Assembly: GCF_023242365.1 (NCBI RefSeq)
Contig: NZ_JALLIX010000004.1
Coordinates: 184,564 to 248,563, forward strand
Source: Pseudomonas sp. MWU13-2100
GTDB lineage: Bacteria > Pseudomonadota > Gammaproteobacteria > Pseudomonadales > Pseudomonadaceae
Direction of reading: 5' to 3'
Length of the DNA stretch: 64,000 nucleotides
The notes under the pieces are model-generated. The model made no database searches. It had not been told where the DNA came from and saw only the letters and a program-made list of their open reading frames with translations. Position numbers and translations under genes: made by a program. The stretch's first letter is position 1; every line of letters begins with the position of its first letter. This document shows, one piece after another, positions 18,150 through 26,878 of the stretch.

Positions 18150-18190
18150 CGGTAGCACGTAAGGCGCGAAAGCCTTGGTCACCGCTACCG
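18150..18190. repeat. imperfect nested hairpin at the right island boundary
   Basis: CGGTAGC (18150-18156) pairs with GCTACCG (18184-18190); inside, AAGGC (18161-18165) pairs with GCCTT (18172-18176). There is no T-run, so an intrinsic terminator is not supported. It could be a factor-dependent end structure or a recombination scar between the EAL stub and the acyl-CoA ligase gene. Confidence 0.4.
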
Positions 18191-18244
18191 TGCCGAACAC
18201 ATTGACTTCGAATGGGCGACGCCTCTCTTCCATCGACGCGCCCT

Positions 18245-19882
18245 TCAGCTCAACTCACTTTCCCGGATGCGCTTCTTGTCGATCTTCCCTACGCTGGTCC
18301 TCGGAATCTCGGCGACAAACTTGAACTGCTTGGGAATCGCCCACTTATTGATCCGCCCCTGCAGGACAAACGCTTGCAAGTGCATCACCAGCATCTTGTG
18401 GTCGAGATACTGCCCAGGCTCGCACACCACCAGCGCCATCGGCCGTTCGCCCCACTGTTCATCCACAATGCCCACCACCGCGACCGACCTGACCGACGCA
18501 TGCTCGCTGATCAGGCTCTCCAGCTCCAGGGAACTGATCCACTCCCCTCCCGTCTTGATGACGTCCTTGATCCGATCCTTGATTTCCACCCCGCCCAAGG
18601 CGTCGATAGAGGCCATGTCACCGGTGTGCATCCAGCCATTGCGCCACAACTCGGCGCCCTTTTCCGGTTCCTTCCAGTAACCTTGGGTCAACCAGGGCGC
18701 ACGCACCACGATCTCACCCAAGGACTCACCGTCATGAGCGACGTCATTGCCACTGGCATCGATGATTTTCAGATCGACCATCGGCACCGGCGTCCCGGTC
18801 TTGATGCGCAGGGCCAACTGGATGTGCATGGGTAATGCCAGCGCCTCTTCACGCAGGTAAGTCGTGCACAGCAACGGACAGGTTTCCGACATGCCATAAC
18901 CACTGTGCACCTCAATCCCCCTGGCGCTTGCTTCGCTGGCAAGGCCCAGGGTCAGGGCGCTGCCCCCCAGGAGCATTTTCCAGCCATCCAGGCGGGTCCC
19001 GGCCGCTTCCTCGCAGCCCAGGATCATTTGCAGAATGGTCGGCACACAATGGGAAAAGGTGACGTTCTCCTCACGATACAGCCGGACCAGGCTATTGGGT
19101 TCGTAACGGCCGGGGTACACCTGCTTGAGCCCCATCAGGGTGGCGACATACGGCACACCCCAGGCATGCACGTGAAACATCGGCGTGATGGGCATGTACA
19201 CATCATCGCAACGTAGCAGCGGTAGACTGGCGCCCAGCGTTCCCGCCGCATTCAAGGTGTGCAACACCAGTTGGCGGTGAGTGAAATAGACCCCCTTCGG
19301 CTGCCCGGTCGTGCCTGTGGTGTAGAACAGGGTGGCCACCGAGTTTTCGTCAAAGTCAGGGAAGTCGTACTGGTCCGTTGCCTGGGACAACAGCTGCTCA
19401 TATTCACCCAGCACCGGCAGAGCCGTCTCGGCTGCCGTGTCGTCAGTGAGCTGCAGGTAACCTTTGACCGTACCCAGTTGCCCGTGGATCGGCTCGATCA
19501 AGGGCAGAAAATCATCATGCACCAGCACCAGGTCATCCTCGGCGTGGTTCATGGTATAGAGCACCTGATCCGGAGAAAGACGAATGTTCACGGTATGCAG
19601 CACCGCGCCGATCATCGGCACGGCAAAGAAACACTCCAGGTAGCGATGGCTGTCCCAATCGAGCAGAGCCACCGTGTCCCCGGCCTTGACCCCGGCAGCC
19701 GTCAAGGCATTGGCCAGTCGGCGGATACGCTGGTTGAGCGTCTGGTAGCTGTAGCGCAGTTTGTCGGCATAGACGATCTCCCGCCCAGGCTCGTAGCGAA
19801 CCCCTGACAGCAGCAATCGCTTGATCAACAAGGGATAGGTATAAGCGCCTTGGGCCGGAGGAATGATTTTTGTCGCCATCAT
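18245..19882 (-). CDS. medium/long-chain fatty acid-CoA ligase (AlkK/FadD-like)
   Basis: ATP-dependent acyl-CoA synthetase of the ANL superfamily: carboxylate plus CoA and ATP to acyl-CoA, AMP and PPi. AMP-binding P-loop YTTGTTGQPKG, A5 motif GYGMSETCP, A7-A8 region HTGDMASID and DRIKDVIKTGGEWIS, and C-terminal lysine region TSVGKIDKKRI. Start ATG 19882, preceded by AAGGAACC; 545 aa. Last gene of the six-gene lipid operon, 26 bp after the acyl-CoA dehydrogenase. Sequence resembles AlkK-type medium-chain ligases; chain length is not decided by sequence. Confidence 0.9.
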   Translation of the reverse strand: MMATKIIPPAQGAYTYPLLIKRLLLSGVRYEPGREIVYADKLRYSYQTLNQRIRRLANALTAAGVKAGDTVALLDWDSHRYLECFFAVPMIGAVLHTVNIRLSPDQVLYTMNHAEDDLVLVHDDFLPLIEPIHGQLGTVKGYLQLTDDTAAETALPVLGEYEQLLSQATDQYDFPDFDENSVATLFYTTGTTGQPKGVYFTHRQLVLHTLNAAGTLGASLPLLRCDDVYMPITPMFHVHAWGVPYVATLMGLKQVYPGRYEPNSLVRLYREENVTFSHCVPTILQMILGCEEAAGTRLDGWKMLLGGSALTLGLASEASARGIEVHSGYGMSETCPLLCTTYLREEALALPMHIQLALRIKTGTPVPMVDLKIIDASGNDVAHDGESLGEIVVRAPWLTQGYWKEPEKGAELWRNGWMHTGDMASIDALGGVEIKDRIKDVIKTGGEWISSLELESLISEHASVRSVAVVGIVDEQWGERPMALVVCEPGQYLDHKMLVMHLQAFVLQGRINKWAIPKQFKFVAEIPRTSVGKIDKKRIRESELS

Positions 19883-19908
19883 ATGGTTGAGGTTCCTTTT
19901 CCTTTCGA

Positions 19909-21687
19909 TCAGAAGTGCGTTGCGTCCAGCTCGTACAGGCATTCGCTACCGGCCCTGAGCGAAGCGCTCAACGAGTGGATGCGTGGCAACAGGCGGGCAA
20001 AGTAGAAACGTGCGGTACCCAGTTTGCTGACGTAGAAGTCCTCCTCCGCCTGCTTGCCCTTGGCCGCTCGGGCCATCAGCGCCCACATGTAGGCATAAGC
20101 GGTGTAGCCGAACACCTGCAGGTACTCGACCGAGGCGGCACCGATTTCGTTGGGCGTGTTCGTTGCCCGATCCAGCAACCACTCCGTCAGCTGGTCGAGG
20201 GTGTCCACGGCGGCGTTCAAAGGCTTGCAGAACTCGCCGAGTCCAGCGCCGGCGTTGGCGGTGAAATGGCGGATTTCAGCGGCGAACAAACGGTAGAGCG
20301 CCCCGCCGCTACCGACGATCTTGCGCCCGGCCAGGTCCAGTGACTGGATACCGTTGGTGCCTTCGTAGATCTGCGTGATGCGGACATCGCGAACCAATTG
20401 CTCCTGCCCCCATTCGCGGATGTAACCGTGGCCGCCGAAGATCTGCTGGCCATGCAACGTGGTCTCCAGCCCCATGTCGGTGAGAAACGCCTTGGCCACC
20501 GGGGTCAGCAACGACACCAGCTCCTGGGCGCGAGAACGGGTTGCCGGGTCCTCGCTGTACTTGGCGGTATCGAGTTGCAGGGCCACATAGCTGGAAAATG
20601 CCCGCCCCCCTTCATTCAAGGCCTTCATGGTCAACAGCATGCGCCGCACATCCGGATGCACGATGATTGGATCGGCGGCCTTGTCGATGGCCTGCGGGCC
20701 ACTTGGTGCGCGGCTCTGGATGCGCTCTCGGGCATATTCGACAGCGTTCTGGTACGAGCGCTCGCCCAACGCCAGGCCCTGAATCCCCACCCCCAGGCGT
20801 TCGTAGTTCATCATGGTGAACATCGCCGCCAGGCCCTTGTTCGGCGCATCGACGATCCAGCCGGCGGCCCCATCAAAGTTCATCACGCAGGTCGCGGACG
20901 CCTTGATACCCATCTTGTGCTCAATGGAACCGCAGGACAGGGCGTTGCGCTCGCCCAGCGAACCGTCGGCATTCACTAACACTTTGGGCACCAGGAACAG
21001 TGAAATGCCCTTGGGGCCAGCAGGTGCATCCGGCAGCCTGGCCAGCACCAGGTGAATGATGTTTTCAGCCAGGTCGTGCTCGCCGCCGGTGATGAAGATC
21101 TTGCTGCCGCTGATCCTGTAGCTCCCATCCGCCAAAGGCTCGGCCCGGGTTCGAATCAGGCCCAGATCGGTGCCGGCATGCGCTTCGGTCAGGCACATCG
21201 AGCCGGTCCAGACGCCGGCGTACAGGTTCGGCAGGTAACGCTCCTTGAGCGCCTGGCTGGCATGAACATTGATCGACAGGCAGGCACCGGCGGTCAACAT
21301 CGGGTATAGACCGAAAGACAGGCTGGCTGAACTGACCATCTCCTCGACCTGGGCCGAAATGGCCTTGGGCATGCCCATGCCGCCGAACTGCGGGTCGCCG
21401 CCCACGCCCACCCAACCGCCTTCGGCGAACGCCCGGTACGCCGCGACGAAACCGTCCGGGACGGTCACTTTGCCGCGGCTCCATGTGCAGCCTTGTTCGT
21501 CGCCACTGCGGTCCAGCGGCGCAATCACTTCGGCACTGAGCTTGCCGGCCTCTTCGAGGATCGCGACGGCCGTCGCTTCATCGATCACCTCGGCCAGGCC
21601 AGGCAGCCGGGCCCATAGCCTGGGCGCCTCGAAGACCTCGTTGAGGACAAAGCGCATATCGCGCAAAGGGGCTCTGTAATCAGACAT
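19909..21687 (-). CDS. acyl-CoA dehydrogenase, long (about 590 aa) type
   Basis: FAD enzyme oxidising acyl-CoA to the trans-2-enoyl-CoA. 592 aa from ATG 21687 (MSDYRAPLRDMRF), with GGAG site. N-terminal segment MSDYRAPLRDMRFVLNEVFE is typical of the DmdC/FadE-like class with an extra C-terminal domain; core motifs CLTEAHAGTDLG, SGSKIFITGGEHDL and FGGHGYIREWG are intact. The MMPL gene ends 7 bp upstream and the CoA ligase starts 26 bp downstream, consistent with ligase and dehydrogenase acting in sequence on one substrate. Substrate unknown. Confidence 0.92.
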   Translation of the reverse strand: MSDYRAPLRDMRFVLNEVFEAPRLWARLPGLAEVIDEATAVAILEEAGKLSAEVIAPLDRSGDEQGCTWSRGKVTVPDGFVAAYRAFAEGGWVGVGGDPQFGGMGMPKAISAQVEEMVSSASLSFGLYPMLTAGACLSINVHASQALKERYLPNLYAGVWTGSMCLTEAHAGTDLGLIRTRAEPLADGSYRISGSKIFITGGEHDLAENIIHLVLARLPDAPAGPKGISLFLVPKVLVNADGSLGERNALSCGSIEHKMGIKASATCVMNFDGAAGWIVDAPNKGLAAMFTMMNYERLGVGIQGLALGERSYQNAVEYARERIQSRAPSGPQAIDKAADPIIVHPDVRRMLLTMKALNEGGRAFSSYVALQLDTAKYSEDPATRSRAQELVSLLTPVAKAFLTDMGLETTLHGQQIFGGHGYIREWGQEQLVRDVRITQIYEGTNGIQSLDLAGRKIVGSGGALYRLFAAEIRHFTANAGAGLGEFCKPLNAAVDTLDQLTEWLLDRATNTPNEIGAASVEYLQVFGYTAYAYMWALMARAAKGKQAEEDFYVSKLGTARFYFARLLPRIHSLSASLRAGSECLYELDATHF

Positions 21688-21694
21688 CGTTGGC

Positions 21695-24232
21695 TTACTC
21701 CGCAATGGCCCGGGCGTGATCCCGGCCTGGATGTTGGCTTGGGGCGGTTTCACCGGTGTGCCCCGCAGGGGCGGCCTCCGGCACGGGATGACGATCAAGC
21801 GACTCCCCCCGCAACAAGAAATACGACAGGGCAGGAATCAGAATCAGGGCGCCGAGCATGTTCCACAGGAACATGAAGGTCAGCAGGATGCCCATGTCCG
21901 CCTGAAACTTGATCGGCGACCAGGCCCAGCACACCACGCCGGCCGCCAGAGTAATGCCCACCAGGCCCACCACTCGGCCGGTAAACGCCACGGCGTTGCG
22001 ATAGGCCAGCGCCAGCGGCAGGCCCTGGCGCTGGTAGTGCAACTGCACACTGAGCAGGTACAACGCGTAATCGACACCGATCCCCACCCCCAGGGCAATC
22101 ACCGGCAGGGTCGCCACTTTTACGCCAATGCCCATGACCACCATCAACGCCTCGCAGAGGATCGAGGTCAGCATCAGTGGCAACAGCGCCACCAGCGTGG
22201 CGCGCCAACTGCGGAAGGTCAGCAGGCAGAACAGCGTCACCGCCGTGTAGACGTAGAGCAACATGGTGCGATTGGCCTCGCGCACCACGATGTTGGTAGC
22301 CGCTTCGATACCGGCGGTCCCGGCCGCCAGCAGGAACTGGCGATCCGGGCTGCTGTTGTCCTTGGCGAACTTGTCGGCGATACCAACTACCGCTTCCAGG
22401 GTCTGGGCCTTGTGATCCTTGAGAAAGGCAATCACCGGCATCAGCGAGCAATCGGTATTGAACAGTTCCGGGGAGTTGACCGAGGCTTGCTGCGCGGCGT
22501 AGTTCAGGACGTCCTGGTTACGCTGGATACTGTTGAGCTTGGGGTTGCCCTCATAGGTTCCGGCCGTGATCTGGCGCACGGCGTTGACCAGCGAAGTCGT
22601 TGCCTGCACCCCCGGATACTGCTGCAGCTCCCAGGCCAGGCGGTCGGCGAGGATCAGCGTCTTGTAGCTCAGGCAACCTTCGGCGGGCGTCTTGATCATC
22701 ACCGCGAACAGGTCGCTGGACAGCGCGTAGTGCTGGGTGATGTAGGCGTTGTCACGGTTATAGCGGGAATCGACCCGCAACTCCGGGGCACCACTTTCAA
22801 GGTCGCCGATCTTCAGGTGCAGGCTGATAACAAAGCCACCGACGCCTATCAGAAGAGCGATCAGTACGGCGCCCGTGGCCCACCGGGCCGTGGTGAAACG
22901 GTCGAGCCAGTCCCACAGTTTGCCAAAGCCCCGATGACGGTCCGCGCGGTTGTCGATGCTCAAGGCACGCTCTGCCGCCTTGGCGCCGACGCCGACATAG
23001 GACAGCGCTACCGGCATCAGTAACAGTGAAGTAAAGATCAGCACCGCCACACCGATGCTGGCGGTGATGGCCAGGTCCTTGATCACCGGTATGTCGATCA
23101 CCATCAGCACGGCGAAGCCCACCGCGTCGGCCAGCAGCGCGGTGACACCGGCAACGAACAGACGGCGAAAGGTGTAACGTGCGGCGATCAGCTTGTGGGT
23201 ACCACGGGCGATGTCCTGCATGATGCCATTCATCTTCTGTGCCGCGTGGGAGACCCCGATGGCGAAGATCAGAAACGGCACCAGTACCGAGTACGGATCG
23301 ATGGCATAGCCCAGCCAGGCGACGATACCCAACTGCCAGATCACCGCGACCAACGAGCAGCCGACCACCAGCAAGGTACTGCGCACACAACGGGTGTAGA
23401 GGAAAATGATGATCAGCGAGGTGACCACGGCCAGGCCGAAGAACATCATCACCTGAATCAGACCATCGATCAGGTCACCCATCAGTTTGGCGAAACCGAT
23501 CACCCGGACTTTGTACGGACCCTTGCCCTCTTCTCCGGCCTTGCGCGCGGCACTGTCGCCGGCGAATTCGATCTTGTCGCGCAGCTGTTCTTCGAGCATC
23601 TGCGAGAACGCTTGGTAGTTGATCGGCTGGCCGCCGGCTACCGCCTTGTCCAGCAACGGGACCACCAGCATGCTCGACTTGAAGTCGCTGGCCACCAGGC
23701 TGCCGACGAGGCCGGCGCGGGAGATGTTCTGGCGTAACTGTTCGATCTGCTCGGGCTTGCCCTGATAGGTTTCGGGCATCACCGGCCCACCCTGGAACCC
23801 CTCCTCGGTGACTTCGGTCCAGCGTACCGCCGGACTCCACAAGGACTTCATCCAGGCGCGATCGACACCTTCAGTGAGGAACAACTGGTCGTGGGCTTGC
23901 TTCAGCACATCTAGGTACGCGGGGTCGAAAATGTCGCCTCGGGTGTTCTCGATCACCACCCGCACCGAGTTACCCAGGCCACGTAGCGATTGACGATTCT
24001 CCAAAAAATTCTGGATATATGGCTGGCTGCGGGGAATCATTTTCTCGAAACTGGGACGCAGTTCCAGGCGCGTGGCGGCCATGTAGCCCAGCACCACGGT
24101 GACCAGCGCCATCAGCAGCATGAACAGCGGGCGCTGATTGAATACCAATCGTTCCAGGCGGTTTCCGGAACGGCGGTCGAAGTCCCGCACGTCGCGGATC
24201 ACCGGCATGGTGTCTTGCTTGATAGTGCCCAT
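21695..24232 (-). CDS. MMPL/RND-superfamily lipid exporter
   Basis: 845-aa inner-membrane protein with the RND two-fold layout: TM1 (LFMLLMALVTVVLGYMAATR), a large periplasmic loop, a TM2-6 cluster near residues 240-415, a second loop, and a TM8-12 cluster at 660-800. GVGIGVDYALYLLS in the second cluster is the RND/MMPL proton-relay TM segment. Such proteins move hydrophobic molecules such as lipids, hopanoids or acyl compounds rather than drugs. It lies between the YCF48-like gene (31 bp upstream) and the dehydrogenase (7 bp downstream). No membrane-fusion or outer-membrane partner; the DUF1302/DUF1329 proteins may take that place. Confidence 0.88.
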   Translation of the reverse strand: MGTIKQDTMPVIRDVRDFDRRSGNRLERLVFNQRPLFMLLMALVTVVLGYMAATRLELRPSFEKMIPRSQPYIQNFLENRQSLRGLGNSVRVVIENTRGDIFDPAYLDVLKQAHDQLFLTEGVDRAWMKSLWSPAVRWTEVTEEGFQGGPVMPETYQGKPEQIEQLRQNISRAGLVGSLVASDFKSSMLVVPLLDKAVAGGQPINYQAFSQMLEEQLRDKIEFAGDSAARKAGEEGKGPYKVRVIGFAKLMGDLIDGLIQVMMFFGLAVVTSLIIIFLYTRCVRSTLLVVGCSLVAVIWQLGIVAWLGYAIDPYSVLVPFLIFAIGVSHAAQKMNGIMQDIARGTHKLIAARYTFRRLFVAGVTALLADAVGFAVLMVIDIPVIKDLAITASIGVAVLIFTSLLLMPVALSYVGVGAKAAERALSIDNRADRHRGFGKLWDWLDRFTTARWATGAVLIALLIGVGGFVISLHLKIGDLESGAPELRVDSRYNRDNAYITQHYALSSDLFAVMIKTPAEGCLSYKTLILADRLAWELQQYPGVQATTSLVNAVRQITAGTYEGNPKLNSIQRNQDVLNYAAQQASVNSPELFNTDCSLMPVIAFLKDHKAQTLEAVVGIADKFAKDNSSPDRQFLLAAGTAGIEAATNIVVREANRTMLLYVYTAVTLFCLLTFRSWRATLVALLPLMLTSILCEALMVVMGIGVKVATLPVIALGVGIGVDYALYLLSVQLHYQRQGLPLALAYRNAVAFTGRVVGLVGITLAAGVVCWAWSPIKFQADMGILLTFMFLWNMLGALILIPALSYFLLRGESLDRHPVPEAAPAGHTGETAPSQHPGRDHARAIAE

Positions 24233-24263
24233 GTCTGGGTTCTCGCTCTAAGGGTTCGAGGTC

Positions 24264-25337
24264 TTATTCTTCGGGCAATGCCTGGACACCACGGTTGCCC
24301 ACCACCACCAGGACACCATTGACCGCCTGGACGGCACCGGCCACCGGTAGCGGCACGGGCTCGCGCACCAGGCGCATGTCCGCGCCGCTCCCCTGGCTGA
24401 GCAACATCTGCCCGCCCTGGGTAAACAAGCGGTAACGACCACTGGCGTCGACAATGCCGGCGGTGATGCTGATGTGCAGGCCGCTGTCCAGCGGGATCCA
24501 ACTGAGGCCGCCATCGGTGCTGCGCCACACGTTGCCGCGCAAACCGTAGGCGAGCACTTCGCCAGGTTTGCCGAGCACACCGAAAAAACTGCCCTGATAG
24601 GGCGTCGGCACCGCGGCGAAGCGCTGACGGGTGTCATCCCACTTGAGCAACAGGCCCTGTTCCCCGGCGATATACAGCCCGTCGCCGGTGGACACGATGG
24701 CGTTGAGGTGAAAGCCCTGCGGGTTGTCGGTGCGGTCCTGGAACGGGGTCCAGGTCTGGCCACCATCCTCGGTGCGCAAAATCAGGTTGAACACACCAAC
24801 CACGTAGCCCAGTTTGTCGTTGGCGAACCAGACGTCGAGCAAGGGTTTGTCCGCGCCCTGCGCCACCAGCCGCTGCCCCTCGGCAACCAGCAACGGCCAT
24901 TGTTCGTTGCCCGGTTCGGCCCTGGCCAATGCCCCATAGTGCTCGACCAGCAAGGCACCGATCTGGCGACCGTCCAGTTGCTTGTGCCAGGTCGCGCCGG
25001 CGTCGCTGCTGTGCAAGACCACGCCGTCGTTGCCCACCGCCCAGCCCTGCCGCGCAGACGGGAAGTTCACCGCGCTGAGATCGGCGCTCACCGGCACCGC
25101 GGCTTGCTGCCAGTGTTTGCCGGAATCGTCGGAATAGAGAATGTGGCCACGCTGCCCGACCGTAACCAAGCGCAGACCGGCGCGCGCCACGCCCAACAAC
25201 GGGCTGCTGAGCGCCAGAGGGCTGGCTCGGGCCGGCAGATCCAGCACATCAATGTAAGCGCCCGCCTGGGCCAGGCCCTGCAACAGCACAAACACGGCGC
25301 CCAGGGCCAATTGCAGGTATTTTTTATACAAACACAT
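24264..25337 (-). CDS. exported YCF48/BNR-repeat beta-propeller protein
   Basis: 357 aa from ATG 25337 (MCLYKKYLQLALGAVF), with GAAGAGGA ribosome site; residues 1-25 are a signal peptide ending in AQA. Repeats with the Asp-box pattern S-D-x-G-x-x-W (SDDSGKHWQ, SSDAGATWHK, TEDGGQTWTP, STDGGLSWIP) mark a YCF48-like propeller, related to the photosystem-II stability factor. In Gram-negative bacteria this protein is often encoded with MMPL transporters and DUF1302/DUF1329 genes, as here. Periplasmic; molecular role unknown. Confidence 0.88.
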   Translation of the reverse strand: MCLYKKYLQLALGAVFVLLQGLAQAGAYIDVLDLPARASPLALSSPLLGVARAGLRLVTVGQRGHILYSDDSGKHWQQAAVPVSADLSAVNFPSARQGWAVGNDGVVLHSSDAGATWHKQLDGRQIGALLVEHYGALARAEPGNEQWPLLVAEGQRLVAQGADKPLLDVWFANDKLGYVVGVFNLILRTEDGGQTWTPFQDRTDNPQGFHLNAIVSTGDGLYIAGEQGLLLKWDDTRQRFAAVPTPYQGSFFGVLGKPGEVLAYGLRGNVWRSTDGGLSWIPLDSGLHISITAGIVDASGRYRLFTQGGQMLLSQGSGADMRLVREPVPLPVAGAVQAVNGVLVVVGNRGVQALPEE

Positions 25338-25478
25338 ACCGCGTCCTCTTCGAAAAGCTGCGCAGGAACACACAAGCGTGCAGTCCGACGTTCAAACTTC
25401 GCCGCCCAGACGAACAACCACGCACCAGCCCACTGCCTTGTCAGCAGTGGCCCGGAAGGACGTGTTGTCGTCGTGCGC

Positions 25479-26837
25479 TTAGCGAATGCCGCTGCCGGCC
25501 AGCGACTCCGGCGACCACTGCGCCTTGGAGAGCGGCTCGATGTACTTGATACCGCCGTAGGGCCCTACCACACCGTTGATGTTGTAGGAGCCGCCGACCA
25601 GGTCATAGATCATGAAGGGCGTGGAGTCCGGGATCTGCTTGTCATAGCTTTGGCTGAGGAACGCAAAGGAGCCACGGTACAACTGACCGCGGGCGTCGTA
25701 CTCGTCGGAAGCCAGAGCGGTCCAGCTGTCTTCATCCAGGTAGAAGCGACGCTTCTGGTAGATGTGCCGAGCGCCGGCCTTGAGGGTGCCCTCCACCACC
25801 CAGACACGGTGTTTTTCCCAGCGCACATAGTCGGGGGCCAGGTGATTGGCGGTGGTCAGCGACTTGGGGTCCTGGGCGTAGGTCAGCTTGTAGGTGTTGT
25901 AGGGCACGATCATTTCCTGCTTGCCCACCAGCTTCCAGTCGTAACGATCCAATGCACCGTTGAACACAAAGACATCGTCATAGGTGCCCGCACCAGCGGT
26001 GCCAGGGTTAGGCGTGTCGTAGGCCAGATCCGGCGCCAGCTTGACCCGGCGCTGGCCTGGCAGGTACTGCCAGCCGCGGCGCGGCTGTTGCAACGGGTTG
26101 GCGGCGTCCTTGAGCATCACGGCCTCGCCGGCCCGGCGTGCGGGCCCGGTGTAAGACAGCTTCATCTGGTAATACACGTCGGTGCTGCCGATCGGCTTCT
26201 CCAGGTTTTCGTAAATTGGATAGGAGATGAACGCTTGCCCGGTGATGGCCAGGCTCGCAACGCCGGCGGAATCGACGTTCCAGGAGTCGTACTTGGAGCT
26301 GATGCTGACCCCCTGATAACGCAGCAGGAAGTTCCACATGGCCTCATTGCCCGTCTGTGGAATCGGAAACGGCACGCCGGGCAGCACGTTATCGATGGCC
26401 AACCCGCCTTCCAGGGACTTGGCGCCAGTGGCATTTTTCACACCGTTATCCAGCACGGCCTTGGGTAGCATGACGGTACGGTGAGTCGGATAGACATTGA
26501 TATGGAAGGTCGGGAAACGTTTGGCCAGTTCGGCGCTGGTCGCCGTGAGTTCACCCTTGTACTGATCGACATTCTTGCCATCAATCACCAGCAGCGGCTT
26601 TTCATCGGCAAAGGGATCCGGACGCATACTGTCACCGGTCTTGAAACTGGCCGGCGGGGTACTCAGGCCACCCGAATAGGCGGGTATGGAGCCGTCGGCA
26701 TTCCCGGCTTTTTCAGCTCCGACCAAGGTCAGGCTGCTGCCCAGTTTGGCGGCCTCCTGAGCCGAAACAGCGGCCTGTGCCTGAGCGGCGACGGCCATGG
26801 CCAGTGAAACGGCCAGCAATGTACGCACGAATTTCAT
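25479..26837 (-). CDS. DUF1329 exported protein (outer-membrane lipoprotein-sorting-like)
   Basis: 452 aa from ATG 26837 (MKFVRTLLAVSLAMAVAAQA), with AGGAG site; signal peptide to about residue 22. The mature protein is beta-rich and aromatic (YTGPARRAGEAVML, RGWQYLPGQRRVKLAPDLAY), as in DUF1329, which has a lipid-binding LolA-like fold. Encoded next to DUF1302, its regular partner. The inferred job is carrying a hydrophobic compound across the periplasm, from fold and neighbours only. Confidence 0.88.
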   Translation of the reverse strand: MKFVRTLLAVSLAMAVAAQAQAAVSAQEAAKLGSSLTLVGAEKAGNADGSIPAYSGGLSTPPASFKTGDSMRPDPFADEKPLLVIDGKNVDQYKGELTATSAELAKRFPTFHINVYPTHRTVMLPKAVLDNGVKNATGAKSLEGGLAIDNVLPGVPFPIPQTGNEAMWNFLLRYQGVSISSKYDSWNVDSAGVASLAITGQAFISYPIYENLEKPIGSTDVYYQMKLSYTGPARRAGEAVMLKDAANPLQQPRRGWQYLPGQRRVKLAPDLAYDTPNPGTAGAGTYDDVFVFNGALDRYDWKLVGKQEMIVPYNTYKLTYAQDPKSLTTANHLAPDYVRWEKHRVWVVEGTLKAGARHIYQKRRFYLDEDSWTALASDEYDARGQLYRGSFAFLSQSYDKQIPDSTPFMIYDLVGGSYNINGVVGPYGGIKYIEPLSKAQWSPESLAGSGIR

Positions 26838-26878
26838 CTTGTTGTTCTCCTGCCAGCGTGACTGGGGCCATACGTGAA

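Noticed and set aside
18150..18190. Nested hairpin as an intrinsic terminator or integron attC site
   Set aside because: No T-run for a terminator, and no attC core sites or integrase nearby.
17249..18190. Toxin-antitoxin pair plus EAL stub as a phage integration scar
   Set aside because: No integrase, att duplication or tRNA gene was found, so phage origin is not supported.
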